DNA of 64,000 nucleotides from DASZTV01 sp035550655 (GCA_035550655.1 DASZOU010000021.1:1-64000); one strand, 5' to 3'; shown: positions 33,659 through 43,500, counted from the first letter of the stretch. The notes: a model not told the origin generated them from the letters alone. A program made the numbers and translations.

Positions 33659-35949
33659 CAGGCATCCAACATCGCGGTTTCGATGCGGCCGCGCCGAGCG
33701 GGGTCATCGATGGTGCTGCCATCCGCGTCGACGACGTAGAACGCGTCCACCACCTCGGCGCCGAGCGTCTGGATCCGGGCCGACCGGACATCGAGTCCTT
33801 CATCTGCCAGCACCTTGGTCAACCGGTGCAGCAGCCCGTCCGAGTCATGCGTGCGTACTTCGACGATGGTCGAGTGATGGGACTCGTCGTCGAACCACAA
33901 CACCATCGGCGGCGCGATCGGGTGCGGACCCGAGGAGTAGACCTGCTCCCGCTCGCGCAGCCGCTCCGCGAGCGGGAGGGCGTCGTCGTAGGCCCGGCGG
34001 ACGTCTGCTGCGAGGGCATCGACATCGGGCAGCGACCCGAACTTCGGCGCCACCTCGAGGCAGGTGATCGCCATCCGGCCTCCAGCCGTCGACAGCGATG
34101 TCGCGGTCGCCGAACGGATGGCGAGCCGGTGCAGCGCCGCGACTCCGGCCCATCGCGACATCAGACCTGGGCGGTCAGGCGCCACCACCGTCAGCTGGGA
34201 GCCGGACAGCTCAACCGCGAGCTCGCCGCCTTCTGCAAGCGACCGCTGCCGTGCGGTGATCGCCTCGAACTCGGTCACATGCTCGCCGGCGACGGCCGCC
34301 GACGCCCGACGGACGAGCTCGGCGATCAGCCCGGCCTTCCAGTCGCTCCAGGCCCCCGGACCGGTCGCAGCCGCGTCGGCGATCGTCAACGCATGCAGTA
34401 GCTCGAGTGTCGCGATGTCACCGACCGCGTTCGTGACAATGTCGATCGTCGCGGGATCACCGAGGTCTCGTCGCGTTGCCGTATCCGGCAACAACAGGTG
34501 GTGGCGCACCAGGGCGAGGACGGTCTCGATGTCGTCGCCGGCCACCCCCATGCGGCGCAGGATCGTCGGTACCCGCTCGACGCCGGCATCAGTGTGGTCG
34601 CCCGGGAAGCCCTTCCCGATGTCGTGAAAGAGAGCGCCCAGCAGCAGCAGGTCCGGCCGTGCGACCTGACGGGCGAGCGAGGTCGCTTCGACCGCGGCCT
34701 CGATGAGGTGCCGGTCGACCGTGTAGCGGTGTACCGGGTTGTGCTGCGGCTGGCACCGCACCGCCTCCCACTCGGGAATGAGCCTGACCAGCACTCCGGC
34801 CTGGTCCAGCGCCTCGAACACCGCGACCGCGGGACGCCCCGAGCCGAGCAGCGCGATGAAGGAGTCCCTCGCCTGAGCGGGCCATGGCTCGGGAAGCGAC
34901 GGCGACTCGTCGGCGAGCCGCCGAGCCACGTTGCTCGCGATCGGCAGGTCGGCTTGGGCAGCTGCCGCCGCGACCCGAAGCACCAAGGCCGGGTCGGCTG
35001 CCGGTTCGGCGTCGCGTGCGAGATGCACCTCGCCGTCCTGCTCCACCACTCCGTCGGCGAGTGGCCGGCGCACCTGCGCTGGGTTTCGCCTGCCCCAACG
35101 GCGCGGCGGGCGACTGGCGATCTCCGCGCGACGACACGACTCGTCCGTGGCGTAGGCGATCGTTCGTCCGGCCTCGAAGATCCGACGCATCAAATCGTCG
35201 ACGTCGGCCAGCCCCAGTGCCGCGGCGACCGGGATCTGCTCTTGGGCAACCAGCCGGTCGCTGCCGCGCGTCGACCGGCGATGCAGCTCACCGCGAACGT
35301 CGAGCAACCACGTGTACGCCGCCCGAACGGATTCCGTCGGCGCATCCGCCACCCAAGCTGCGGCGATCGCCGTCATCGCGTGCACGTCACGGATGCCGCC
35401 GCGCGCGTCCTTCAGGTCCGGTTCGAGCAGGAAGGCGAGCTCGCCGGCTCGGTCAGCGCGCTCTCGTACCGCCGCGACGAGCTCGGGTAGCCGCTTCCTG
35501 GCGTCGCGCCGCCATGTCTCGTAGATCCGCTCGCGCAGCGCCGTGGTCAGGCTCGGGTCGCCGGCGACGTGACGCGTGTCGAGCAGGCCCAACATCGCCT
35601 TCAAATCGTCACGCGCGACGGAGACCGCTTCCTCGACCGTCCGCACCGCGTGATCCAGTCCGACACCCGCGTCCCAGACCGGGTACCAGATCGAGTTGGC
35701 GAGCTCCTCGACCTCGACTCCGGGTTGGTGCAGCAGCACGAGGTCGAGATCGCTGCCGGCCGCCGGCTCCCTCCGTCCGTAGCCGCCGACCGCGACCAAG
35801 GCCACTCCGGTTCGGTCCCCCACTCGATCGGTCAGCCAGGCGTCGGCCACCTCGGTGAGGGCTTCGCGCAGCGCCGCGCCGGAGAGATCCGCCCGCTCCA
35901 GCACCGCGGACCGCGCGTCACGCAGCTGCCCGGCGGGGTCGGCGCTCAC
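33655..35949 (-). CDS. glnD: [Protein-PII] nucleotidyltransferase
   Basis: Modifies and demodifies the PII protein in response to nitrogen status. In actinobacteria the modification is adenylylation of GlnK. 764 residues. The N-terminal nucleotidyltransferase domain has GGYGRREPAAGSDLDLVLL. The HD domain reads LLLLGALFHDIGKGFPGDHTDAG in mid-protein, for de-modification. Two ACT domains close the protein (LTVVAPDRPGLMSRWAGVAA and IVEVRTHDSDGLLHRLTK), sensing glutamine. GTG start, 11 bases after the amt1 stop. Confidence 0.95.
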   Translation of the reverse strand: MSADPAGQLRDARSAVLERADLSGAALREALTEVADAWLTDRVGDRTGVALVAVGGYGRREPAAGSDLDLVLLHQPGVEVEELANSIWYPVWDAGVGLDHAVRTVEEAVSVARDDLKAMLGLLDTRHVAGDPSLTTALRERIYETWRRDARKRLPELVAAVRERADRAGELAFLLEPDLKDARGGIRDVHAMTAIAAAWVADAPTESVRAAYTWLLDVRGELHRRSTRGSDRLVAQEQIPVAAALGLADVDDLMRRIFEAGRTIAYATDESCRRAEIASRPPRRWGRRNPAQVRRPLADGVVEQDGEVHLARDAEPAADPALVLRVAAAAAQADLPIASNVARRLADESPSLPEPWPAQARDSFIALLGSGRPAVAVFEALDQAGVLVRLIPEWEAVRCQPQHNPVHRYTVDRHLIEAAVEATSLARQVARPDLLLLGALFHDIGKGFPGDHTDAGVERVPTILRRMGVAGDDIETVLALVRHHLLLPDTATRRDLGDPATIDIVTNAVGDIATLELLHALTIADAAATGPGAWSDWKAGLIAELVRRASAAVAGEHVTEFEAITARQRSLAEGGELAVELSGSQLTVVAPDRPGLMSRWAGVAALHRLAIRSATATSLSTAGGRMAITCLEVAPKFGSLPDVDALAADVRRAYDDALPLAERLREREQVYSSGPHPIAPPMVLWFDDESHHSTIVEVRTHDSDGLLHRLTKVLADEGLDVRSARIQTLGAEVVDAFYVVDADGSTIDDPARRGRIETAMLDAC

Positions 35950-35960
35950 ACCAGGCTCCG

Positions 35961-37223
35961 CTACGAGCCGATGCGCACGGGACGGGCGCTACCGACGTCG
36001 TACGCCGTCTCCGCGTGCAGCGCGGTGTCCAAGCCCTCGAGCTCGTGCGCATCCGCGACGCGCAGGCCGATCGTGCGCTGCACGATCGTGGCGAGGATGT
36101 AGGTGACGGTGAAGGCCCACGCGATGGTCGTGACGATCGCCAGCGCCTGGACGCCGAGCAGGTGCGCGCTGTGCCCGTCGATGAGGCCGTCGTAGCGGAT
36201 CGCCTTGTTGACCGACGCGGTCGCGAAGACGCCGACCAGCAGCGTTCCCACGACCCCGGCCGCGCCGTGCACACCGACGACGTCCAGCGAGTCGTCGTAC
36301 CCGCCCTTGAACTTCATGCTGCACGCGAAGAGTGAGACGGCACCGCCCAGCGCGCCGATCACGATGGCCGCCATGCTGTTGACGAAGCCGGCCGCCGGAG
36401 TGATGGCGACCAGCCCGGCGACTGCGCCCGACGCGGCACCCAGAGTCGTCGCCTTCCCGGTGCGGACCTTCTCCAGCCCGCACCAGGCGAGCAGGCCGGC
36501 ACACGCAGCAAGCTGCGTGCTGATCAGCGCTTGCGCCGCCAGCGCGCCGGAGGCGAGCGCGCTCCCGGCGTTGAAGCCGAACCAGCCGAACCACAGAATG
36601 CCGGCGCCGAGCATCGTGAACGGCAGCGAGTGCGGCGCGATCGCCTCACGCGGCCAGCCCTTGCGCTTGCCGATCACGAATGCGAGTGCGAGCGCCGATG
36701 CGCCCGAGTCGATCTCGACCACGTTGCCGCCCGCGAAGTCCAGCACGCCCTTCTTGAACAGCCAGCCGGTCGGGGAGAACACCCAGTGCGCGATCGGGGC
36801 GTAGACCAGGACCACCCACAACACCGCGAACGCCAGGAAGCCGCCGAACCTCGCCCGCTCCGCCACAGCTCCCGTCAGCAGTGCTGCCGTGATCACCGCG
36901 AACATCATCTGGAAGGCGGCGAAGGCGAGCGGAGGGACGGTGAGCGAGAGGCCGGGTACCGGCTGCTCGGGGTGCGCGAGGCCGGCGAGATGCAGGTCGC
37001 CCAGCAGCCCGTGGCCGACATCAGGGCCGAACGCGATCGAGTACGCCACCACGGCCCAGATGATGCTCACGACCGCGATCGTTGCGAAGTTCGCGACGAT
37101 CATCGCGAGTACGTTCTTCGACCTGATCATCCCGCCGTAGAACAGCGCCAGTCCGGGCGTCATGAACAGAACCAGCCCGGCGCTGCCGAGCACCCAGGCA
37201 GTGTCTCCCCCGTCAAAGTGCAC
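35961..37223 (-). CDS. Ammonium transporter Amt1 with His-to-Glu change in the pore
   Basis: Ammonium channel of the Amt/Mep/Rh family. About 420 residues from GTG 37223 (VHFDGGDTAWVLG), with a GTG at 37262 as the alternative. Eleven hydrophobic segments are visible, with MTPGLALFYGGMIRSKN in the first, FQMMFAV for the Phe gate and GWFGFNAGSAL. The twin-His site is altered: DFAGGNVVEIDSG has Glu (about residue 170, codon 36714-36716) where bacterial Amts have His, while the second His (DVVGVHGAAG) is kept. Fungal Mep1 and Mep3 show the same substitution. Lies between glnK and glnD in one operon with a normal paralogue. Confidence 0.93.
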   Translation of the reverse strand: MHFDGGDTAWVLGSAGLVLFMTPGLALFYGGMIRSKNVLAMIVANFATIAVVSIIWAVVAYSIAFGPDVGHGLLGDLHLAGLAHPEQPVPGLSLTVPPLAFAAFQMMFAVITAALLTGAVAERARFGGFLAFAVLWVVLVYAPIAHWVFSPTGWLFKKGVLDFAGGNVVEIDSGASALALAFVIGKRKGWPREAIAPHSLPFTMLGAGILWFGWFGFNAGSALASGALAAQALISTQLAACAGLLAWCGLEKVRTGKATTLGAASGAVAGLVAITPAAGFVNSMAAIVIGALGGAVSLFACSMKFKGGYDDSLDVVGVHGAAGVVGTLLVGVFATASVNKAIRYDGLIDGHSAHLLGVQALAIVTTIAWAFTVTYILATIVQRTIGLRVADAHELEGLDTALHAETAYDVGSARPVRIGS

Positions 37224-37266
37224 GGCCGTGAGCCTAGAGACTCCACCGAGTCTCAGCCTCACGGCC
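37224..37266 (-). promoter_or_regulatory. Hairpin between glnK and amt1
   Basis: A long imperfect hairpin fills the gap after glnK. Nine bases at 37224-37232 pair with 37258-37266, and six more (37237-37242 with 37249-37254) continue the stem past a small bulge, with a 6-base loop. Its inner end abuts the likely amt1 start codon. It could attenuate transcription or hide the amt1 start, so that amt1 and glnD are made at a lower level than amt2-glnK. Pairing is seen, function inferred. Confidence 0.45.
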
Positions 37267-37296
37267 GCGCACTTTCGACGTAGCGGGCGTTACGGG

Positions 37297-37635
37297 TTAC
37301 AGCGCGTCGGAGCCCTTCTCCCCGGTGCGAACGCGAACGATCGCCTCCACCGGGGTGACCCAGACCTTGCCGTCACCGATCTGGCCGGTGCTGGCGGCCT
37401 TGACGACGACCCCCACCACCCCGTCCGCGTCGCTGTCGTCCACGACGACCTCGACCCGGATCTTCGGAACGAAGTCGACCTTGTACTCCGCGCCGCGGTA
37501 GACCTCGGTGTGACCCTTCTGCCGACCGTAGCCCTGCACCTCGCTGACCGTGAGGCCGGCGACGCCGTACGCCTCGAGAGCGCTCTTCACGTCCTCGAGC
37601 TTGAACGGCTTGATGATCGCGGTGACGAGCTTCAC
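37297..37635 (-). CDS. glnK: Nitrogen regulatory PII protein GlnK
   Basis: PII signal protein that senses 2-oxoglutarate, ATP and ADP and gates Amt channels. 112 residues, the exact family length. N-terminal KLVTAIIKPFKLEDVK. The T-loop EVYRGAEYKVDFVPK carries Tyr51, the target of GlnD modification. The C-terminal segment GDGKVWVTPVEAIVRVRTGE is the B/C-loop signature. GTG start overlaps amt2 by 4 bases. Flanked on both sides by ammonium transporters. Confidence 0.98.
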   Translation of the reverse strand: MKLVTAIIKPFKLEDVKSALEAYGVAGLTVSEVQGYGRQKGHTEVYRGAEYKVDFVPKIRVEVVVDDSDADGVVGVVVKAASTGQIGDGKVWVTPVEAIVRVRTGEKGSDAL

Positions 37636-39023
37636 GCCTGCACCTCCGTGCGGTGAGCGAATGACGAGGACAAGACCGGGCTGGCAACCCCACCGGACGG
37701 GACGGAGGTGCCCCAGTCGTACGCGGACTCACCGTGCTCGTTCACGTCAATGCCCTCAACCTCTGCATCGGATGTGACTCGCCACCCGATCGTGTACTTG
37801 ATCAGCATGCCGAGGATAAGAGTGACGACTCCGCACCACACGATCGTGAACACCACACCGAGGAACTGGTGCCAGAGCAGCGTGGCGTTGCCGCCGTAGA
37901 ACAGCCCGCCACCGCCGCTCGGGAACAGCCCATCGATGCCCTGCGGTGACTTCACGGTGCCGAAGAAGCCGATCAGCAGCGCGCCGATGATGCCACCGGT
38001 GAGGTGGACACCGACGACGTCGAGCGAATCGTCCAGGCCGATCTTGTACTTCAGGCCGATCGCCACCGCACACACGCCACCGGCGATAGCACCGACGGCA
38101 AGCGCGCCGAGGGTGTTGACCGAGCCACAGGACGGCGTGATCGCGACCAGACCGGCCACCACGCCGGAGGCCGCGCCGAGCGACGTCGCCTTGCCGCGCA
38201 AGATCCGCTCAACCAGGAGCCAGGCCAGCATCGCGGCCATCGTCGCGACCGTCGTGTTCATGAAGGTCACGCCGGTCTCGTGGGTGAACTGGGTGATGAA
38301 CTGGCAGGTGGTGTCGCCCTTGCAGGAACCGACAGAGTCCCACGGGTTGCCGCTGCCGCCCGGGTTGAAGACGATCGACCCGACGTTGAACCCGTACCAG
38401 CCGAACCACAGCAGGCCGGCGCCGAGCATCGTGAGCGTCACGTTGTGCGGCTTGCCGGGGTTCTTCGGCCAGCCGACTCGCCTGCCCATTACGAGTGCCA
38501 GGACGCCACCCGCGACACCGGCATTGATGTGGACGACGGTTCCACCGGCATAGTCGAGGTTCGGGAAGTGGGAGTAGAACCAGCCGCCGCCCCAGACGTT
38601 ATGGGCGATGACGACGTAGACGAAGGTGACCCACAGGACCGAGAAGATGATCCAGGAGGACAGCTTCACGCGATCTGCGATCGAGCCTGAGATCAGTGCG
38701 ACCGTGATCACCGCGAACGTGAGCTGGAAGAGCACGAATATGAAGTTCGAGCTCGACACGTGCAACAGGCCAAACGTGTTGGCCGGGCTCGCGATCAGCT
38801 TCCCGTTCCCATTGCCGACACCATCGGCACCCCAGCCGATGGACCAGCCCCAGAGCACGAAGGCGATGCCGACGGCGCCCATCGCCGTGAACGACATCAT
38901 CATCATGTTGAGAGTGGACTTGGTGCGAGTCATTCCTCCGTAGAAGAACGCAAGCGCCGGAGTCGTCATCATGAGAACGAGCGCGGTGGCTACGATCATC
39001 CAGGCGTAGTAGCCGTCTTCCAT
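37632..39023 (-). CDS. amtB: Ammonium transporter Amt2 (canonical)
   Basis: Ammonium channel of the Amt family. 463 residues from ATG 39023, behind GGAGGG (a TTG just upstream is in frame). Both pore histidines are present, in LDYAGGTVVHINAGVAG and DVVGVHLTGGIIG, and the Phe gate region reads FQLTFAVIT. A Cys-containing periplasmic loop (VGSCKGDTTCQF) is unusual. First gene of the amt2-glnK-amt1-glnD operon, with a GlnR operator 94-131 bases upstream, so expression should rise when nitrogen is scarce. The closing residues (EVQA) overlap glnK. Confidence 0.96.
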   Translation of the reverse strand: MEDGYYAWMIVATALVLMMTTPALAFFYGGMTRTKSTLNMMMMSFTAMGAVGIAFVLWGWSIGWGADGVGNGNGKLIASPANTFGLLHVSSSNFIFVLFQLTFAVITVALISGSIADRVKLSSWIIFSVLWVTFVYVVIAHNVWGGGWFYSHFPNLDYAGGTVVHINAGVAGGVLALVMGRRVGWPKNPGKPHNVTLTMLGAGLLWFGWYGFNVGSIVFNPGGSGNPWDSVGSCKGDTTCQFITQFTHETGVTFMNTTVATMAAMLAWLLVERILRGKATSLGAASGVVAGLVAITPSCGSVNTLGALAVGAIAGGVCAVAIGLKYKIGLDDSLDVVGVHLTGGIIGALLIGFFGTVKSPQGIDGLFPSGGGGLFYGGNATLLWHQFLGVVFTIVWCGVVTLILGMLIKYTIGWRVTSDAEVEGIDVNEHGESAYDWGTSVPSGGVASPVLSSSFAHRTEVQA

Positions 39024-39116
39024 CAACCCTCCATCGTCTGGTGACAGGCAGTCAGAGTCCGCGCCGGGATGACCCGACGCCCGACCCCTCGTCGATCAGC
39101 ACTCTGTGGCAGGCAG

Positions 39117-39154
39117 GTTTCAGCAAACGACGCGGAGGGTTTCGCGAATGTTAC
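39117..39154 (-). promoter_or_regulatory. GlnR operator array upstream of amt2-glnK
   Basis: On the minus strand this 38-base block reads GTAAC, 6 bases, GAAAC, 6 bases, CGTCG, 6 bases, GAAAC. The first pair exactly matches the actinobacterial GlnR consensus gTnAc-n6-GaAAc, and the second keeps the perfect GaAAc half at the correct 22-base phase. This a1-b1-a2-b2 arrangement is the one known from amtB and glnA promoters of streptomycetes. It lies 94-131 bases before the amt2 start. The sequence match is direct. Binding by GlnR is inferred, and the glnR gene is outside this window. Confidence 0.8.
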
Positions 39155-39193
39155 GACCGACTTTGCGCGCGTGACGCGAGCGCTGCGGAGCGG

Positions 39194-39400
39194 TCAGGCC
39201 GGGCTCAGGACGATCCAGATCCGCTCGATCTTGTCTTTCGGCAAGTCGTAGCCGACCCGCTCCACGACGTACGGCACGCCCGCGATCCGCACGTTCTCCC
39301 CGGTTCGCGGCAACGGGGAGATCTCCCAGCTGGTCGCAATCTCGTGGTTGTCGGGGTCGATGTAGGTCACGCCGACCGGCTCGCGAAACAGGTTCGCCAC
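39194..39400 (-). CDS. Small conserved hypothetical after ftsY
   Basis: 68 residues starting with GTG at 39400, one base after the ftsY stop, so it is very likely co-transcribed with smc-ftsY. The sequence is soluble and mixed (MANLFREPVGVTYIDPDNHE, GENVRIAGVPYVVERVGYDL), with no signal peptide, membrane segment or Cys/His cluster. Its beta-strand-like pattern would fit a small barrel fold, but I cannot name a family. Downstream lies the GlnR-controlled amt2 promoter region in the same direction. Confidence 0.65.
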   Translation of the reverse strand: MANLFREPVGVTYIDPDNHEIATSWEISPLPRTGENVRIAGVPYVVERVGYDLPKDKIERIWIVLSPA

Positions 39401-39401
39401 C

Positions 39402-40589
39402 CTAGGCCTCCAGCAGCGCGTCGACGAACACGCCGGGATCGAACGGCGCGAGGTCGTCCGGACCCTCGCCGAGACCCACCAGCTTCACGGGTACGCCGAG
39501 CTCGCGCTGGACCGCGATGACGATTCCGCCCTTTGCGGTGCCGTCGAGCTTCGTCAGCACGATGCCGGTGACGTCGACGACCTCGGCGAACACCCGCGCC
39601 TGGACCAGGCCGTTCTGCCCGGTCGTTGCGTCGAGGACGAGCAACACCTCGTCCACCGGCGCCTGCCGCTCGACCACCCGCTTGACCTTGCCGAGCTCGT
39701 CCATCAGACCGGTCTTGGTGTGCAACCGGCCCGCCGTGTCGATGACGACGGTGTCGACGCCCCGCTCCATGCCGTCGTGCACCGCGTCGAAGGCAACGCT
39801 GGCGGGATCGGCTCCCTCAGGCCCCCGGACCACGGTCGCCCCCACCCGCTCGCCCCACGTCGAGAGCTGGTCGGCCGCGGCGGCGCGAAACGTGTCGGCC
39901 GCCCCGAGCAGGACGGAGCCGCCGTCGCCGACGATGACGCGCGCGAGCTTGCCGCAGGTTGTCGTCTTGCCCGTGCCGTTCACCCCTACCACCAGCACCA
40001 CCGCCGGGTGACCATCGCGCGCCGCCGTGTGAAGAGTGCGGTCCAGGTCGTGACCGACGGCGACGAGCAATGTGTCGCGGAGCATCGTCCGTACGTCGTC
40101 GGCGCTGCGCGCACCCATCACCCGCACCTGCTCGCGCAGCGAGGCGACGATCTCGTTCGTCGCCGTGAGACCGACGTCGCTGGTGAGGAGGGTGTCCTCG
40201 ACCTCCTCCCACACCTCCTCGTCGATCGTGTCGCGTGAGAGGAGCGTGAACAGCCCGCGCCCGAGCGCTGACTGCGAGCCCGCAAGGCGGCCACGCAACC
40301 GGACCAGCCGGCCCGCCGACGGCTCGGGCTGCTCGACGACCGGCGCCGCCGCGGCAGGTGACGATTCCGGTGCGGGTGGAGGCACCGACACGGGCGGCGC
40401 CGGCGCCGCCGGCGCCTCGGTGTGGGGCGTGTCGGTCACCGGCATCGCTGGGGGCGGTGCTGTTTCGCGCGTGGGCGGCTGAGGGGCCTCGATCGTGCGG
40501 ACGCGCCGCCGCGACGGCGCGAGCACAAGGCCGAGCACGGCACCGACGAGAAGGATTCCGACGACGATGCCGACGATCACGTAGACCAT
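39402..40589 (-). CDS. ftsY: SRP receptor FtsY
   Basis: Membrane-associated GTPase receptor for the signal recognition particle. 395 residues. An N-terminal transmembrane anchor (VYVIVGIVVGILLVGAVLGL), as in other actinobacterial FtsY, is followed by a Pro/Ala-rich linker and the NG domain: VGVNGTGKTTTCGKLAR (G1), DTAGRLHTKTGLMDELGK (G3), TKLDGTAKGG (G4) and LGEGPDDLAPF. Its ATG follows the smc stop with no gap. Confidence 0.98.
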   Translation of the reverse strand: MVYVIVGIVVGILLVGAVLGLVLAPSRRRVRTIEAPQPPTRETAPPPAMPVTDTPHTEAPAAPAPPVSVPPPAPESSPAAAAPVVEQPEPSAGRLVRLRGRLAGSQSALGRGLFTLLSRDTIDEEVWEEVEDTLLTSDVGLTATNEIVASLREQVRVMGARSADDVRTMLRDTLLVAVGHDLDRTLHTAARDGHPAVVLVVGVNGTGKTTTCGKLARVIVGDGGSVLLGAADTFRAAAADQLSTWGERVGATVVRGPEGADPASVAFDAVHDGMERGVDTVVIDTAGRLHTKTGLMDELGKVKRVVERQAPVDEVLLVLDATTGQNGLVQARVFAEVVDVTGIVLTKLDGTAKGGIVIAVQRELGVPVKLVGLGEGPDDLAPFDPGVFVDALLEA

Positions 40590-43500
40590 CTAGACGGGCT
40601 CCGGCTCTGGTTCGCGCAGTCGCTGGCTGATGACCTCGGTGATCCCGTCCCCGCGCATCGAGACGCCGTACAGGCAGTCGGCGACTTCCATCGTCCGCTT
40701 CTGGTGGGTCACGACGATCAGCTGAGAGGTGGACTTCAGCTCGGAGATGAGCTCGACGAGCCGCAGCAGGTTGCGGTCGTCGAGGGCGGCCTCGACCTCG
40801 TCGAGGACGTAGAACGGCGACGGCCGCGCCCGGAAGATCGCGACGAGCAGCGCGACGGCGGTGAGCGATCGCTCGCCTCCCGACAGCAGGGAAAGCCGCT
40901 TGATCTTCTTCCCCGGCGGCCGCGCCTCGACCTCGACCCCGGTCAGCAGCCAGTCGTTCGGATCGGTGCGGACGAGCCGCCCGGAACCGCCGGGGAACAA
41001 CACCGAGAAGACGGTCTCGAACTCCCGCGCGACGTCCTCGTACGCCTCGCGGAAGACCTGCTCGACGCGTTCGTCGACCTCTTTGACGACCACCAGCAGG
41101 TCACGCCGCGACGCCTTGAGGTCCTCGAGCTGGTCGGAGAGGAACTTGTGGCGCTCCTCGAGCGCCGCGAACTCCTCCAGCGCGAGCGGATTGACTTTCC
41201 CGAGCAGCGCGAGCGCGCGCTCGGCGGCCTTCCACCGCTTTTCCTGCACCGTCCGGTCGTACGGCGTCGCCACCGCGTCGGGGCCGCCGTCGGCGGGTGG
41301 GGGCACGGCGACGTCGGGGCCGTACTCGGCGAGCAGCGTGTCGGTCTCGATGCCGAACTCCTCGGCGACCTTTGCTTCGATCGCCTCGATCCGCATCCGC
41401 TGCTCGGCGCGGGCCACCTCGTCGCGGTGAACCGCTCCGGTAAGGGTCTCCAGCTCGGCGGCGAGATCCCGGATCGACGTCCGGACCGAGAGCAGCTCGC
41501 CTTCGGTCACGGTGCGCTGCACCTCGATGGACTCGCGCTGCGCCGCCGCGGCGCGAAGCGACGCTTCCAGGGCGCTGAGCGCCCGTCCGGCCGCCGTCGA
41601 GACCGCCGCCGCAACGACTGCTTCCCGCGCCCGCCGCCGCACCAGCTCCGCCGCTCGTTCCCGCGCCGCGCGCTCCGCCTCCGCCGCCGCTTCGAGCTGG
41701 TCGACCCGGACGACCAGGGCGTGGCGACGCTCCTCGTTGGTCCGCACCGCCAGCCGGGCCTCGAGCTCACGCGCGCGCGCCGCGACCACGAGCTCGGCGA
41801 CGGCATCGCGCTCGGTCTGATCCGGAACGGCGTCGTCGGGCGTGGCCTCGACCGCAGCCAGGCGTTCCTCCAGCTCGCTGAGGCCCTGCAGGTCGCGGTC
41901 GCGTGCCTGCGAGGCCTCCTCCACCGCGCGTCCCAACCGCTCGCTCTCCCCCGCGGTCGCTCGGGCAGCCGCACCGAGCTGGCCTAGCTGCTCCGCGACT
42001 GCCGCAAGGCGGGCGTCGGACTCATGCAACGCCGCAACCGCGGCTTCGAGGTCGTCGCGACGGCCAGCGACGTCCTCCGACGCGCCGGCGAGCGCGAAGC
42101 GCAACCGCTCGGCGCGGTGCGAGAGCTCAGCGAGCTCCTGCTCTGCCTCGCTGTGCGCAGCACGGATCTCCAGGAGCGACGGCGTCGCGTGCGACCCGCC
42201 CGACGACCAACCGGTGCCGAACAAGTCGCCGTCGCGCGTGACCGCACGCAGGTCGGGATGGGTCGCCACGATTCGCTCGGCCGCGGCGGCGTCGTCGACC
42301 ACGACGGTGGTCGCCAGCAGCCTTGCCAGGGCGGAGCGAATCTCAGCCGGAGCGGTGATCACGTCAAGCGCGCTGCGCGTGCCGGCCGGCTGGGGCCCCG
42401 GAACCGGCGCGTCGGCGTCAGTGGCGACGAGCAGGCCGGCCCGACCGCCGTCCTGGTCCTTGAGCAGCACGATTGCGGCCGCCGCGTCGGCAAGCGAGCG
42501 GACGGCGACGGCGTCCGCGGCAGCCCCGAGCGCCGCAGCGATCGCTGCCTCGAAGCCCCCCTCCACGGCAACCAGCTCTGCGACCGTTCCGAGCAAACCG
42601 GGCAGCCGGTCGCGCGCCGCGATCAGCGCGCCCGCCGCATCCTTGCGGTCGAGGCCGAGGGCCAGCGCATCACGGCGGGCCACAGCGGCACTGCGCTGCC
42701 GCTCGGTCTCTCGTTCCTCCGCCTGAAGTGCGGCGAACGCCTCCTCGGCTGCAGCGAGGGCTGCTGCCGCCGCCTCGTGCGCCGCATCGAGGTCGACCTC
42801 GCCCGCGTCGAGTCCCGCGACCTCACCTTCGAGGGCGGCGAACTCCGCCGCCGCGGTCGCGGCGCGGTCGCGCGCGGCTTCCAAGGCGACCGAGAGTCGG
42901 CCGATCTCGTCCTCCGCAGCGCGCGCCCTTGTGCGCAGCGCGCTGACCTCGCCCTGCAGTCGAACCCGCCCCTCGCGGCGATCGGCCAGCGCCAGCCGAG
43001 CCGCCGCGAGCGCTCGTTCCTGCTCGGCCAGGGCTGTCTCGAGCCGCTCGCGCTCGCCCTCTGCTTCGGCCAGGCGGCCCCGATCGCTGGTCAGGACACG
43101 CTCGACCTCCGCTGCTTCGACCCGAAGCTGGTCGATCTCGGCCTGCCAAGCCATCGGGTCACGCCCACCGGTCCCGAGATCGACGGCGATCGCGGTGTGG
43201 CGCTGCCGCTCGTTGGCGAGGGAAGCCGTGCCGCGCAGCCGCTCTCGCAGCCCGGACAGCCGATACCAGGTCTCCTGTGCACGGGCCAGCTGCGGGCTCT
43301 GAGCGGCAAGGGCCGCGTCGAGCTCGGCCTCACGGGCTGTCGCCGCTGCCAGAGCGGCCTCGACGCGGCCGCGGCGCTCGAGCAACGCGGTCTCGTCGGC
43401 AATCTCCGCCTCGAAGGTGCCGCGCATCGTCGTCAGGTCATCCGCCAGCAGGCGCAGCCTGGCATCGCGCAGGTCAGCCTGGATTACCGACGCGCGTCTG

